A DNA stretch of 46,435 bases from Mesomycoplasma ovipneumoniae SC01 (GTDB taxonomy: Bacteria > Bacillota_I > Bacilli_A > Mycoplasmatales > Metamycoplasmataceae): assembly GCF_000218525.1 (NCBI RefSeq), contig NZ_AFHO01000004.1, positions 1 through 46,435 on the forward strand, read 5' to 3'. Made by a program: the position numbers and the translations under genes. Within the stretch, counting starts at the first letter, position 1. Each line of letters begins with the position of its first letter. Below are positions 33,460 to 46,435 of the stretch, one piece after another. The notes beneath the pieces are model-generated. The model did not search any database. It was not told the origin of the DNA and saw nothing but the letters and a program-made list of their open reading frames with translations.

Positions 33460-34992
33460 ATGTTCAAAAGAGCAAAATGGATTTTTTACTATTTTTTTTT
33501 ATTAATTTTCCTTGCGGGTTTTAGCGGGACTATTTACATAATTTATGTTTATCTGTCTAGAAATATTGATTGAATAGCGATTTTAACATTTGTTTCGGTT
33601 TATAGTTCTACTTCCCTCTTTAATTTATTTATTTTGCTACAAAGAAGAAGACATGAAGCAAAAATTTCATGGCTTATTGCTTGTTCTATTTTGCCAATAA
33701 TTGGTCCAATTGCTTATATTTTTTTAGGGCGTAAATACTCAAATCACCAAGATATTAAGCATTATTTTTCACAATATCAGTATTTTATTAGCCCAAATAA
33801 AACTGATGAAAAGTTATTAGAAAAAATCCCTAAAACTGACCGAGATTTATTGGTTTATTCAAGCGAATATTTTTTATCACCTGTTCAAAAATTTACCGGC
33901 GATTTACTTGTTGATGGTCATAGTTTTTTTGAAAAACTTTTTAACGACATTCAAAAGGCGGAAAAATTCATTTTTATTGATATTTATATAGTAAAAAACG
34001 ACTTTATTTGGAAAAAATTAAAAAAAATGCTAATTAATAAACGCAAACAAGGTGTAAAAATTAAGATTTTGGTTGATTCTTTTGGGGCTTATTACATAAA
34101 AACACGGCAATGACTTGAATTAAGAAGTCAAAAAATTGAAATTCTTTTGTTTAATGCGCTCAAATTACCTTTTATTTCAGGTCAAAGTTTTTATAGAAAC
34201 CACCGAAAAGTATTTCTAATTGATGGGAAAATTGTATATACTGGTGGAAATAATATTTCTGAAGAATACTCAGGTTTTGACAAAAATTATGGCTATTGAA
34301 TGGATTTAAATCTTCGACTTGAAGGTGAAATTGTAGAAACTTATTGCCGAAACTTCCTATTTCATTGGTCAAAATGAGGTAAAAAAAATATTTCTAAATC
34401 TGAAATTAATAATTTTTGTAAATTTGAAGAAAACAGCATCCAATCTACTAAAATTAAAAATTTAGGGGTTGTTATTCAAAATGGGCCAAATTTACCTGAC
34501 TCATTGATTGAGGGTTTTATTTTAAAAAGTATTTATTCGGCCAAAAAAAATATTAAAATTTTTACACCATATTTTGTACCAACACAAAAAATTATCGACG
34601 CGCTCAAGGATGTTTTACTTGCAAAAATAGAGGTAGAAATTTTCATACCTGGCAGAAACGACATTATAATGATTAAAAGTTTTAATCATTATTTTGCATA
34701 CAAATTGTTAAAAAAAGGCGCTAAAATTTATTTTTTTAAGGAAATCTTTTTTCACGGGAAATCAATAATTATTGACGATAATATTGGAATGATTGGGACA
34801 GCAAATTTAGATGCTAGATCCTTATTTTTCCAGTATGAAACCAATTTATTTTTTAAAGGTAAAATTTTAAACAAGTTCTTAAATCACATTGACTTACTTA
34901 AAAAACAAAATATTATTGATGAAATAAAAGCATTTAATAAAATTTCTAATATTTTTAAGTTTTTAATTTTCTTTTTGAAAACTTTGGTTTAG
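33460..34992 (+). CDS. cls: Cardiolipin synthase-like phospholipase D family protein
   Basis: A 510-residue membrane enzyme of the bacterial Cls type, which joins two phosphatidylglycerols into cardiolipin. Three hydrophobic segments in the first 95 residues, then two HKD motifs: His248-x-Lys250-x4-Asp255 (YRNHRKVFLID) and His432-x-Lys434-x4-Asp439 (FFHGKSIIID), each followed by GG/GTAN stretches. Length is typical (about 480-510). ATG 33460 is followed by a basic start (MFKRAKW); no strong ribosome site is seen. Confidence 0.93.
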
Positions 34993-35010
34993 AAATTAGC
35001 TTTTTTATAG

Positions 35011-35016
35011 TATAAT
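35011..35016 (+). promoter_or_regulatory. -10 box for secG-rnr
   Basis: TATAAT on the plus strand after the cls stop, about 25 bases before secG. TTAGAA at 34989-34994 could be a -35 with 16-base spacing, though it overlaps the cls stop. Confidence 0.6.
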
Positions 35017-35040
35017 TGAACTTACTTTTGGTTATTAGTC

Positions 35041-35274
35041 ATGTTAAAAACGGTTTTAATTATTTTTATTGCGATTTTTGGTTTCCTAATTGTTTTAGTT
35101 TCGCTAATTATGTCGCCACATTCAAACTCATTCTCAGGAGCACTAATCGGATCGAGTGATTTGGATTTATTCCAAGTTTCAAAAGAGCGTGGTATCAAAA
35201 AGTTCACAAAATGATCAATGTTTATATTGGGCTTTATTTTTTTAGCTCTGTCGTTAGTAATTAGGTTGTTATAA
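35041..35274 (+). CDS. secG: Preprotein translocase subunit SecG
   Basis: A 77-residue membrane protein too short to stand out in ORF lists. Helix 1 (VLIIFIAIFGFLIVLVSLI), then the SecG signature SFSGALIGSSDLDLF, a basic loop (KERGIKKFTK), and helix 2. SecG is the small SecYEG subunit that aids export. One UGA-Trp lies in the loop. It is followed 5 bases later by rnr, a secG-rnr order also seen in firmicutes. No Shine-Dalgarno is visible. Confidence 0.9.
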
Positions 35275-35279
35275 AATTC

Positions 35280-37370
35280 ATGGAAATTATATCTCAAGAA
35301 AAGCTCAAAAATTTTCTTCAAAATGAAAAGACTTTTATTGAAATTGTTAGAAAATTTAACGTGCCTTTTGACTTAAATCAACATTTGACACACCAAATAA
35401 GTAATTTAATTGAAAATTTTCAGATTTTCAAAACTCTAGAAGGCAAATATTATTGGCCTAAATTTATAGAAACAAGGGTTGGTATCTTTCGCGCTACACA
35501 ATCCTCATTTGGTTTTGTTGAAAATAAACAAAATCCGACCCAAAAAAATAATGTTTTTATACCTGGAAGATTTACTGCAAATGCTCTTGAAGGCGATGAG
35601 GTCAAAATTAATATTTATGTTGATAGATTCAAAAGCGATCAATTTTTCGGTGTTGTTACTAAAATTATTCAGCGAAACACTAAATTTTTAATTGGAAAAG
35701 TTGTTAAAAATGATAAATTTTGAGATTTTGAGCCAATTAATTTTAAGGGTAATTTTTTCTTTCGTTGAAATTCAACTGAAGATTTAGAAATCAACAATTT
35801 TTACAAAGTAAAAATTGTTGATTATCAAAAAAATGTGCTAAAATTGGCTGTTATTCAAAAAATCGGACACAAATCAGAGCCTTTTTTACATGTAAAAATT
35901 CCTATAATTGAATCAGAAATCACCGATACATTTAGCCCAGAAGTTCTGGCTGAATCTTCAAAAATCGAACAAGAAGTAAAAAATATCGACAAAAATAGGG
36001 TAGATTTGCGAAATCAACTTGTGATAACAATTGATGGTGATGATACAAAAGATTTCGATGATGCCATTTCAATTGAGCAAACAAAAGAGGGAAATTTTCT
36101 CTTAAAAGTTCATATTGCAGACGTAGCCCATTATGTAAAACAGGATTCAGCAATCGATATTGAAGCCCAAAAAAGGGGAACTTCAATTTATTTGCCTCAC
36201 ATGGTAATTCCTATGCTGCCTGAAGAATTATCAAACGGAATTTGCTCTTTGATGCCTAATGTCGATAGATTTACTATCACAATGGAATCTCTTATAAATA
36301 AAAAAGGTGAAAATTTATACATTAAAATTTACCCTTCTGTAATTAATTCAAAATGGCGTCTAACTTATGAAAAAGTAAATAATTTTTTTGCTGGTTCATT
36401 TTCATTTGGTGATACAGATTTAGAAAATATGTTAAAAAAGTGTTTAAATTTAAACACTATTTTGTCAAATTTCAAGAAAAAACAAGGTTATATTGACCTT
36501 GCGCTTGATGAAGTTAAAATTATTTTAGACCAAGAAGGATATACACAATCCCTAAAACTAAAACGAAGAGGAATTTCTGAAGAATTAATTGAAAATTTTA
36601 TGATTAGGGCAAATGAAAATGTTTCGGAATTTTTAACCAAGAAAAAAATTCCGATTTTATACCGAATTCATGCGAATCCTGATCCTGAAAAAATAACAAT
36701 TTTCAATCAAGTTATTAAATCTTTGGGCATACAACACAGCTTAAAATTGAATCCTAATTCTAAAGAGTTTGCAAATAAAATTAATCAAATAAAGTTAGAA
36801 AATAATGATAATTTTCTTAAATATTCAATTTTAAGAACAATGCAAAAAGCAATTTATAGCACTGAAAACGAAGGTCATTTTGGTCTTGCAGCTAGTTTTT
36901 ATAGTCATTTTACTAGCCCTATCCGTCGTTATCCTGATTTATTATTGCATAGAATTATTCATAACTTTTTGTTTCAAAAAAATGATGACATTGAAACTTA
37001 TAAGGAAATTTTGGAAAAAAATTCCTATACAACAACCGAATTAGAACAAAAAGCATTTAATTTAGAGAGAAAAATTATAAATATAAAAAAAGCTGAATAT
37101 GTACAAAATTTGATTGGAAAATCCTTTAAAGCACAAATAACTTCTATTATTAAATCTGGTTTTTTTGTTGAAATTGACGGAATGTTTGACGCCTTAATAA
37201 TTAATAAAAGTCTTCCTGATAGCGAAAATGATCCTTATGTATTAGCAGAAGATAATTTTTGTTTATACAATAAAAAACACCGATTTAAATTAGGTGAATT
37301 TATCGATGTTAAAATTGAAAGCGCCAATATTTGAGACGGAAAAATTAGCGCTGTTTTAACAAATTATTAG
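35280..37370 (+). CDS. rnr: Ribonuclease R
   Basis: A 696-residue 3'-5' exoribonuclease of the RNB family that degrades structured RNA and takes part in rRNA and tRNA maturation and trans-translation. An N-terminal helical/cold-shock part (to about 230), RNB catalytic core starting TIDGDDTKDFDDAI (about 250-264, with the metal-binding Asp cluster), HIADVAHYV, GHFGLAASFYSHFTSPIRRYPDL, then an S1 RNA-binding domain (GKSFKAQITSIIKSGFFVEI) near 610-690. Several UGA codons join the pieces. No smpB gene follows in this window. Confidence 0.96.
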
Positions 37371-37388
37371 TCTTATTTATTAAAAAAT

Positions 37389-37412
37389 GCTGTAATTTAC
37401 AGCGCTTTTTTT
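37389..37412 (+). terminator. Terminator after rnr
   Basis: GCTGTAATTTACAGC folds to a short stem, followed by GC and seven T. It closes the plus-strand block; lspA on the minus strand ends inside its T-run. Confidence 0.75.
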
Positions 37413-38013
37413 AATTTTTATTTTTTTTCTTAAAGATTTTATTTTTTAGTCTTTTTAAAATTCAAGGCCCGGCTTGATCATAAAGAGAGATAATAAAAAT
37501 TCCAATGGGGCCAACAAAAATAAAAATATCTGCAAAATTAAATGTCCCACTTGAGCTTACAAATGGCAGAAAAAGCAAGTCTTTTACGTGATTATCGTCC
37601 AAAATTCGGTCAATTTCGTTACCTCAATTCCCACCTAATAATATGGCCATAAAAATTGTCAAGGAGTATTTTCTTGAAAAAGGAATCAAAATCAAAAGTA
37701 TTAAGCTTAATAAAAAGGCAAAAATATGAATACCTGTAAAGCCAATAATGTTATTAATTCCCGAAGTTACACCTCGATGCAAAAGTGGGCGAAAACCAAT
37801 AAAACCTCATGAAATACTTTTGACAAAGCCTTTATCGGTTGATTCTCGATACTCTTCTCAGGTAAAAACTAAATTTTTTGATAGTTGATCAATTAATAGA
37901 GTAATGAGAATAACCAAAAAAGCAATCAAAATGTTTATTATTAAACGTTTTTTGCCGATTTTAATATATTTTGAATTAATATATTTAATAATGGCATTAT
38001 TTTTTGTTTTCAT
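37411..38013 (-). CDS. lspA: Lipoprotein signal peptidase (signal peptidase II)
   Basis: A 200-residue membrane protease that removes signal peptides from prolipoproteins. Four predicted membrane helices. Catalytic Asp motifs present: GGNWGNEIDRI (Asn-x-x-Asp-Arg) and FNFADIF (Asn-x-Ala-Asp). The usual first motif NxGaaF reads HRGVTSG, so its Asn is a His. It has an N-terminal basic extension of about 20 residues. It overlaps ileS by 17 bases. UGA-Trp codons are needed. Confidence 0.92.
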
Positions 38014-40645
38014 TCAAAACCTCAAAACAACGGTCACAAACATCCTGAATTTTTTCAAAATGATTTCAACATCTTGGACATTTAGGTCAATTAAGATTAT
38101 AAATGCTTATTTCATCCTTAAATTCGACTTTTGCAACCATTAATAATTTCACAAGATCAAGTGATTTTAGAAAATTTGAGGAATTAGAATCTAAAACAAC
38201 TGCAATTTCATTTGAACGATTTATTTCTTTTGATTGAATTTTTTGCTCAATTAGTTGATAAACAGAATTTTTAACATCAAAAAATTCAGTTCATTTTTCG
38301 TCTAATTTTGAATCAAAATTAGACTTTTTAAAGAAATTTTCCAGGTGGATTGATGTTTGTTTGTCACTTTTTTGAACAAATTGATAAATTTCTTCAGCTG
38401 TTGTTGGCATAATTGGCGCAATTGCAATATTTAAAACCAATAAAAGTTCATAAAAAACGTATTGAATTGAGCGTCTTTTTACTGAATTTTTTGAATCTGC
38501 ATACAAAATATCCTTAACAATTGACAGATAAAAATTAGAAAATTCAATTATAAAATTATTAATTATTTTTACAACACGGACAAAGCGATATTCATCATAA
38601 TACTGAATTATTTCATTTTTTAGCTTTTGAATTTTATTATATATAAATAGGTCAACTTCCTCTAATTCATATTGTTTTGGTTCAAAATCTGCTAAATTTG
38701 TGATTAAAAATCGAACTGTGTTGCGAATTTTACGATAAATTTCAACATTTTGTTCAAAAATTGACTCTGAATAAACAATGTCGTTGTAATATTCGCTATT
38801 TGCAACTCAAAGTCGAAAAATATCACAACCGTACTTGTTCAAAATTACAAGCGGGTCAACTCCATTTCCCTTTGATTTTGACATTTTGTTCCCTTTTGAA
38901 TCAACAACAAAACCATGAGACAGTAATTTTTTATAAGGTGAAAAACCAAAATATATCACCGAATTTATTAAAGATGAATTAAATCAGCCGCGATATTGGT
39001 CAGATCCTTCTAAATAAATATCAAAAGGAGGATTTTCGTTGTTAATATTTGCGGCAAGAAAACTAACGCCTGAATCAAATCAGACATCCAAGATATCGTT
39101 TTCTTTTGTTCAACCTAAATTTTGATATTTAGGAGGCAAAAGTTCGTCAGCTGTTTTTTGGTATCATATTGAAGAACCAAATTCCTGAACTTGTGAAATT
39201 ATATGATCAAAAATTTCTGGCTTATCTAAGACCGGATTTTTATTTTGATCATAAAAAATAATTAACGGGATTCCTCAACTTCTCTGGCGTGAAATTAGTC
39301 AGTCCTTTCTGTCAATTATCATTTTTGTTAAGCGGTTTTTGAGCCATTTTTCAGGAAATTCAATTTCATTTATCGCTGTTTCAAGTTCTTTTTTAATTTT
39401 TTCAACAGAAACAAATCACTGAGGTGTACCACGATAAATTACAGGTTTTAATGTTCGTCAATCATGAGGGAATGAGTGAGTGATAAAATTTAATTTTAAA
39501 AGTGATTGTTTTTCTTTGAGATATTCGCTTATTGATTTATTTGCTGAATCATAAAATTGACCAGAAAATTGTCCTGCTTTTTCATTAAATTTTCCATCAT
39601 CTTCAACGTGCATAACCATTTCAAGATGATTTTCTCGACCAATCCAATAGTCATCCTCGCCAAAAAGTGGCGCAAGATGAACAAGGCCCGAACCAGCATC
39701 CAGGGTAACATGGTGACCTAAAACTATAGGGCAAATCTTGTCAAAAATAGGATGAAAATACTCGAGATTTACAAGGTTTTTTCCTAAAAATGTGTCAATA
39801 ATTTCATAAGAATTTCAGTCAAAACTTGAGGCTAATGTTTGTAATAATTTTTCTGCTAAAATGTAAAAATTTGATCCAACTTTTACTCTAACATAGTCAA
39901 AATTTAAACCAACAGCAACCCCTGAATTTGCAATTAGTGTCCAAGGGGTTGTTGTTCAAATAATAATTTTATCGCCACTTTTTACAAAATTGTTGCCATT
40001 TTTAACATCAAAAGCAACAAAAATAGAAGGAGACCGGTGATTCATATATTCAATTTCGGCTTCAGCTAGGGCACTTTGACTTGAAGGAGACCAATAAATT
40101 GGCTTTAAAGCGCGATAAATTAGACCTTTTTCAGCGATTTTTTTAAATAATTTGAGTTGCTTTGCTTCATAAGCTGGGTCATTTGTTTGATAAATTTGAC
40201 TAAAATCTGTTAATAAATTTAGTTTTTCAAACTGTTTTTTTTGAACTAAAATTTGCGAATTAGCAAAATCATTGGCTTTTTGGCGAATTTCTAATGTCGA
40301 TTTTGACTCAATTTGGTTAATAATTTTATTTTCAATTGGAAGACCGTGAGTATCTCAGCCTGGGACAAAAGGTGAATAAAAACCAGACATTGATTTATAT
40401 CGAACTATTATATCTTTTAAAACCTTATTAAGAGCATGGCCAATATGAATGTCGCCGTTTGCATAAGGTGGCCCATCATGAAGAATAAATCTCGGATTAT
40501 TAATATTTTTTTTTAAAAGATTTTGGTAAACGTCTTCCTTTTTTCAAAATTCAGTAAAAAATTTGTCCTTCTGAGGCAAATTAGCCTTCATTGAAAAATC
40601 TGTGGTAAATATATTGAGCGAATTTTTATAGAAATTTTTATCCAT
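37997..40645 (-). CDS. ileS: Isoleucyl-tRNA synthetase
   Basis: An 882-residue class I synthetase, normal for the bacterial type. HIGH at 67-70 ([14 protein letters not shown]), [11 protein letters not shown], the CP1 editing domain ([15 protein letters not shown]), KMSKS at 587-591, and a C-terminal zinc ribbon with Cys856, Cys859, Cys870 and Cys873. I translated the region stepwise and found no frameshift from the start into the editing domain; the frame also matches at the C-terminus. It lies 3 bases after parC. Confidence 0.95.
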
Positions 40646-40648
40646 TGT

Positions 40649-43153
40649 TTATTCCTTTTCAATCTTTTCAAGAATGGAATTTATGTCAATTTCACTTATT
40701 TCTTGAAGTTTAGTCTTTAAAATCTTACTAGAATTTGCTTGATTTTGATCAATAAAATTTGGTGAATTTTCATTTTTCTTATCACTTGTTAAAAATAATT
40801 TATAATTTTTTTTAGGATTAGGGGCAAAATTGATAAATTTTTGGACTGGAACAATTTTTAAAGTGGTGTCAAAATCAAAAACTTGCAAATTTTCACTATA
40901 AATTTCGACACTTTTTGGAATTATAGAAAAATCCAGTTTTGTTTCAAAGCTTTTGGGAGCAATTGATCTATTACCAAAATGTAGACTTTCTGTCGAAATT
41001 TTTTCAAAACGCGAATAATTATCAATAACCGCAATTTCTTCAGAAGAATTAATTAAAACAGATGCAACAATTTTTTCATTTTTTTGAAGTTTTAAAATTT
41101 TTACTCCTGAGGAAATACGCCCATAAATCGGAACATCTGAAGCGCTTATTTTTAGTGCGCGATTTTGTGATGTGATTAAAACGATATTTTTTAATTTATC
41201 TTCTAAAAAAATGCTAATTAATTCATCGCCTTCCTTGGGTTTAAAGCAATTTATCATATTATTTGGTCTAATTTTTGCTATTTCTTTTAGTTGCATTCTT
41301 TTTGCATAACCAAATTTAGTTATAAAAAGCAAAAAATGATTAGAATCTAGGTCATCAAGAAAAAAAGAATTAATTAATTCGTGATCATTTTTAAGACCAA
41401 GAGAAATTTTTAAGTTATTTGGGTTATTTTTTAGCGTTAATTCCTCAAGTTGATGAGCTAACAACATGCCAACATCACCTTTATTTGTTAAAAAAAGTCC
41501 TTTTTGACGTTGATTTATTTTACCTTGAAAAATAAAAAAATCTTCTGAAGGTAATTGAATTTTTTCAATTTCCTCAACTGCATGATTTTTTATATTCATT
41601 TTTTTAAAAAGGCCGTTCTTAGAAACTCAAAAATAAAACTGTTCATCCTTAATTAAATCTTGATGGTTGATTTTTACTTGCAATTCTTTGTCAACTATTT
41701 TAGTTTTTCGCGGAGAACCATAAATTTTAGCAAAATTTTCTAGCATAGAAATTAAATGAAGATCAAATTCTTCTTTATTTTCAATAAGTTTTTTAAATTC
41801 TTCAATATTTTGGGCTAAAGTTTTAGACTCATTTAAAAATGACTGCTGTTCAATTTTAGATAATCTATACAAACGCATCGAAGCAATTGCTTCAGCTTGA
41901 ACTTCGGTAAAATTTAAATATTTAACTAAATCAGCTATTACGCCCGCTTTTGAATTATCAGATTTACGGATAATTTCAATTACTTCATTAGTTATATCGG
42001 CAACTTTTAAAAAACCTTCTATAATTTCAAGCCTTTTTTTGCTTTTAAAAAGTTCGTAATTAAATTCGCCTAACTTAACTTTTCTTAAATGATCAAGAAA
42101 ATAACCAATCATTTCTTTAATTGACAGTAATTTTGGTGAATTATTACAAATTGCTACGGAATTATAGGAATAATAGATTTGCATATCTGTTTTTTGCAGC
42201 AAATAATTAAGAATTAATTCGGCGTTTGCATCTTTTTCAAGTTCAACAAAAATAAGCACACCATTTTGATCAGATTGATCAATTACCTCTTTAATTCCGC
42301 TAATTTTTTCTTCAAATCGGATTGTGTCGATTTGTTGAATCAAGCTAGCTTTTGAAATTCCAAAAGGAATAGAAGAAATTTCGATCACTTTTTGCTTGTT
42401 TTTTTCAGAAATTTTGTATGATGATGAAATTTGAATTTTTCCTTTTCCGGTTTCAAAAGCATCTAAAATTCCGGCTTTTCCATAAACTATTCCGCCTGTG
42501 GGAAAATCAGGACCTAAAATAACTTTAGAAATTTGCGCATTTGTAATTAAAGGATTTTTGATCATTAAAATTACAGCTTGGATTACTTCAACTAAATTAT
42601 GAGGAGGTATTTCTGTTGCAAAACCACTTGCAATTCCGATTGCACCGTTAATTAGCAAGTTAGGAAAAATTGCTGGCAAAATTGTAGGCTCTTTTTCACT
42701 GTCATCAAAATTAGGACAGAAATTTACGACATTTTTTGATAATAATTCAAGCAAATGTTCACTAATTTGGGCTAGTCTAACTTCGGTATACCTCATTGCA
42801 GCAGGAGGATCATCATCAATCGAACCCTTATTTCCGTGCATTTCTACAAGTGGAATGTTAATTTTTCACTCTTGAGACAGCCGAACTAGCGCATCATAAA
42901 TCGATGAATCTCCATGTGGGTGAAATTTACCGATTACATCTCCAACAACTCTGGCTGATTTTTTGTAATTTTTAGTATTTTTTAGACCAAGCTGCCACAT
43001 TGAATAGAGAATTCTTCTTTGAACAGGTTTTAGTCCATCGCGAACATCAGGAATTGCTCTGTTTTGAATTATATATTTTGAGTAGCGCGTAAATTTTTCA
43101 GCCAAAATTTGATCTAACTTGGAGTTAATGATTAAATCTAAATTTTTACTCAT
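40649..43153 (-). CDS. parC: DNA topoisomerase IV subunit A
   Basis: An 834-residue type IIA topoisomerase subunit that separates linked chromosomes. The start [17 protein letters not shown] and [13 protein letters not shown] match ParC more than GyrA. The catalytic Tyr is Tyr122 in AAMRYTEV. After the breakage-reunion core and coiled coil comes a C-terminal beta-pinwheel (about 500 on), moderately divergent. It overlaps parE by 8 bases. ParC rather than GyrA is decided by motifs and by its ParE partner. Confidence 0.93.
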
Positions 43154-45074
43154 AGACTGGCTCCTTTAAATTGTCAATAAAACTGTCTTCAAGTGAAAAG
43201 TCAACATTTTCTTGAATTCAATTTTTGCGCAAATCAGCTCTTTCTCCCATTAAAATGCGGAAATTTTCCTCAACTTTTTCAAGGTTTTCGATTAAAACTT
43301 TTTCTAAAATTCGTTTTTCAGGATCCATTGTTGTCTGTCAAAGTTGAGAAGCATTCATTTCACCAAGACCTTTATAACGTTGAATTTGAGCATTAGGGTG
43401 TTTTTTTACATATTCATGGAATTCTTTTTCATCCCAAATATAAATGTCTTTTTTATTTTTTTCACTAATTCGGTACAAAGGAGGTTGGGCAATATAAACA
43501 AAACCATTTTCAATCAAGGGACGCATATGATAAAACAAGAAGGTCAAAATTAAAATTTGAATGTGAGCACCGTCATTATCAGCATCAGTCATAATAATTA
43601 TTTTGCCATAATTTAAGTTTTTAAGGTTAAAATTCTGACCAATTCCAGTTCCTAAAGCGCTAATAATGGCAATAATTTCTTCATTTTTCAAAACTTCGAT
43701 CAAACGAGTTTTTTGTGAATTTACAATTTTACCTTTGAGCGGTAAAATTGCTTGAAATTCACGATTTCGCGCAAGTTTTGCTGAACCACCGGCTGATTCA
43801 CCTTCAACTAAAAAAAGCTCGCGATTCATAGCTTTTTTTGAATTAGCAGGGGTTAATTTTCCTGATAATATCCGTTTTTCTTTTGCCACTGACTTAGAAA
43901 TTTTTGTTTCTGTTAGACTTAATTTTAACTTTTCTTTTTGCTGATAAACATTTAGTAAAAAAGTAATAATTTTTTGAGCAGTTTCTTTATTTTGAATAAA
44001 AAAAGACATTAAATTTCTAAAAACAACCTCTTCTGTGACTGTTTTTGCCAAGACTGTTGCTAATTTATTTTTAGTTTGACCGACAAATTCCAAAATTGGC
44101 TCAGGAATTCGCAGCGATAAAATTAAGGAAAGTCCAACTTTTACATCATTAAAGTCAAAAATTTGCTTATTTTTCAGCAAATTATTTTGTTGACCATAAG
44201 TATTAATTGCTTTTACGATACCAGCTTTTAGGCCATTTTCATGACTTCCTCCCAAATTTGTTTTTACGTTATTAACAAATGAGATAATATTTTCTTGTTG
44301 AGAATCAACATACTGAAATGCAAATTCTACTATGATATCTTGACTTTTTTCTTTAAAAGCGATAATTTTGTCATGAATTTTTTGGTTGTCTTTGTTTAAA
44401 AATTCAACAAAATTTTCAATCCCCTTACTAAATTGAAAAGTTTTTTCAATACTGTTTTTTAGATCAACAAACTCAATTCTTAAATTTTTAACTAAAAAGC
44501 AAGTTTCCTGCAGCCTTGAAATTATCATGTCAGGATCATATTCCTTGTGAGAAAAAAATGAAAAATCAGGCAAAAATACTATTTTTGTGCCACTAATTTT
44601 GCTATGCCCTAATTCATGGGTTCTATTTTCAATTTTTCCACCATTAATAAAAGATGTATAAAACAATTTTTGGTTACGAGAAACAAGAACTTCCATTTTT
44701 TTAGATAATGCATTCACAACTGATGAGCCAACTCCGTGGAGTCCGCCGGCGGTTTTATAAATTTCATCAGAAAATTTAGCTCCTGAATGAAGTTCTGTAA
44801 AAACTAATTCAACACCAGTTTTACCGGTCTTTTTGTGAATTTCAGTTGGAATTCCACGACCATTGTCGCTAATTTCAACTGAATTGTCAGCATTTATTAC
44901 CACTTTAATTTCATTTGCATAACCAGCAATTACTTCATCAACTGCATTGTCAAAAATTTCTCAGATTAATTGGTGAAGTCCGTTAATGTCTGTAGAACCT
45001 ATATACATTCCAGGTCGTTTTTTTACAGCTTCAAGCCCTTTTAAAAGTTTAAGTTTCTCAACTGAATAAGTCAT
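43146..45074 (-). CDS. parE: DNA topoisomerase IV subunit B
   Basis: A 642-residue ATPase subunit. GHKL motifs: EIFDNAVDE (Asn near 43), [36 protein letters not shown] and [10 protein letters not shown]; the AHIQ favours ParE over GyrB. C-terminal [15 protein letters not shown] chose ATG 45074 (AAAGG upstream); an in-frame start at 45191 would add a non-conserved hydrophobic tail through the promoter region. Confidence 0.95.
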
Positions 45075-45090
45075 ATAAGCCTTTCTGGGT

Positions 45091-45110
45091 TTTATACTAA
45101 AAATTTTATA
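45091..45110 (-). promoter_or_regulatory. -10 candidates for parE
   Basis: TATAAA occurs twice on the minus strand (45091-45096 and 45105-45110), 17 and 31 bases before the parE ATG; the farther one fits better, leaving room for the AAAGG site. Confidence 0.45.
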
Positions 45111-45157
45111 CAAAAATAAAATAATAATTGAAATTTTAAAGTAAACTACTAAGAAAG

Positions 45158-45166
45158 TGGTAAAAT
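45158..45166 (+). promoter_or_regulatory. Extended -10 promoter of gap
   Basis: TGGTAAAAT on the plus strand, TG-n preceding TAAAAT, about 73 bases before the gap ATG. Confidence 0.5.
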
Positions 45167-45181
45167 TTAATATAAAAAAAA

Positions 45182-46250
<1,069 letters not shown>

Positions 46251-46278
46251 ATAATTATTTTATTCAAACAATTGAAAA

Positions 46279-46305
46279 AGGCAAATGAGAATTTGCCTTT
46301 TTTTT
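46279..46305 (+). terminator. Terminator after gap
   Basis: AGGCAAAT, loop GAGA, ATTTGCCT, then seven T; the flanking A and T runs lengthen the stem. The A-run on the left lets it also act on the minus strand for the converging gene. Confidence 0.9.
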
Positions 46306-46435
46306 ATAGAGATTTTTTTATACCGAGTTTGGCAGTTTGATGAGATAATTTTAAAAAAGCGTCGGGTTTTAGGTGCTTTTTTAACTTTTTTGGCAAACTC
46401 AGAAAAAATAATATCAAGGCAAAAACACTGAATTT
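46304..46435 (-). CDS. C-terminal end of an unidentified gene (runs off the window)
   Basis: Forty-three in-frame codons end at a TAA that overlaps the T-run of the gap terminator. They encode a hydrophobic stretch (VFALILFFLSL) then a basic Lys-rich tail, as at the end of a membrane protein. Too short to name. Confidence 0.45.
   Translation of the reverse strand, partial: KFSVFALILFFLSLPKKLKKHLKPDAFLKLSHQTAKLGIKKSL

Noticed and set aside
39529-39711. 60-codon minus-strand ORF inside ileS
   Set aside because: Out of frame with ileS, whose reading is continuous and conserved through this stretch.
40649-45074. gyrA/gyrB instead of parC/parE
   Set aside because: [23 protein letters not shown] and DGAHIQ favour topoisomerase IV; gyrase genes are expected elsewhere.
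46325-46400. Inverted repeat GAGTTTG..CAAACTC near the right end
   Set aside because: Long loop and inside the partial coding region; likely chance.

Overview
The window is an AT-rich stretch of a mollicute chromosome. Nearly every gene reads UGA as tryptophan (translation table 4). Several genes (atpB, nif3-like, ileS, lspA, the choline-kinase-like gene) appear broken under the standard code but are open with UGA as Trp. Gene content (a GDSL surface protein, a long charged RpoD, LicA-like kinase, RecU, a full F1Fo operon) fits the Mycoplasma (Mesomycoplasma) hyopneumoniae/ovipneumoniae/conjunctivae group; the species is inferred, not shown. I see no rRNA, tRNA, CRISPR array or insertion sequence.

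Layout. 1-311 is gene-free but contains an inverted repeat. 312-8029 (minus) is the accessory-looking part: a 951-residue GDSL-type protein and a 1583-residue DUF4011-helicase-Vsr-like nuclease-DUF3320 protein, each with its own promoter. 8089-19478 (minus) is a dense information-processing cluster transcribed as rpsB-tsf-ffh-glyS-dnaG-rpoD-nif3-nfo-tyrS. 19629-28098 (minus) is dinB, an AtpI-like gene, atpB-E-F-H-A-G-D-C and recU. 28146-32197 (minus) is licA-like-obg-HTH protein-two unknown genes. 32431-37370 (plus) is recA-cls and secG-rnr, ending in a terminator. 37411-45074 (minus) is parE-parC-ileS-lspA. 45240-46250 (plus) is gap with a strong terminator, converging on the tail of a gene that runs off the right end.

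How the genes work together. Most of the window is core machinery: translation (S2, EF-Ts, three tRNA synthetases), replication and transcription start (DnaG, RpoD), topology (ParC/ParE), protein export and lipoprotein maturation (Ffh, SecG, LspA), ATP synthase/ATPase, glycolysis (GAPDH) and repair/recombination (RecA, RecU, DinB, Nfo). Genes are tightly packed, with many 3-17 base overlaps.

Most worth a second look: the single-gene helicase-nuclease at 3278-8029, whose domain order matches a reported antiphage-defence architecture; the sigma-region-4-like 120-residue protein at 29781-30143; the 16-bp perfect hairpin between atpB and atpE; the structured leaders upstream of rpsB, recA and gap; and a 14-bp palindrome abutting the dinB promoter.
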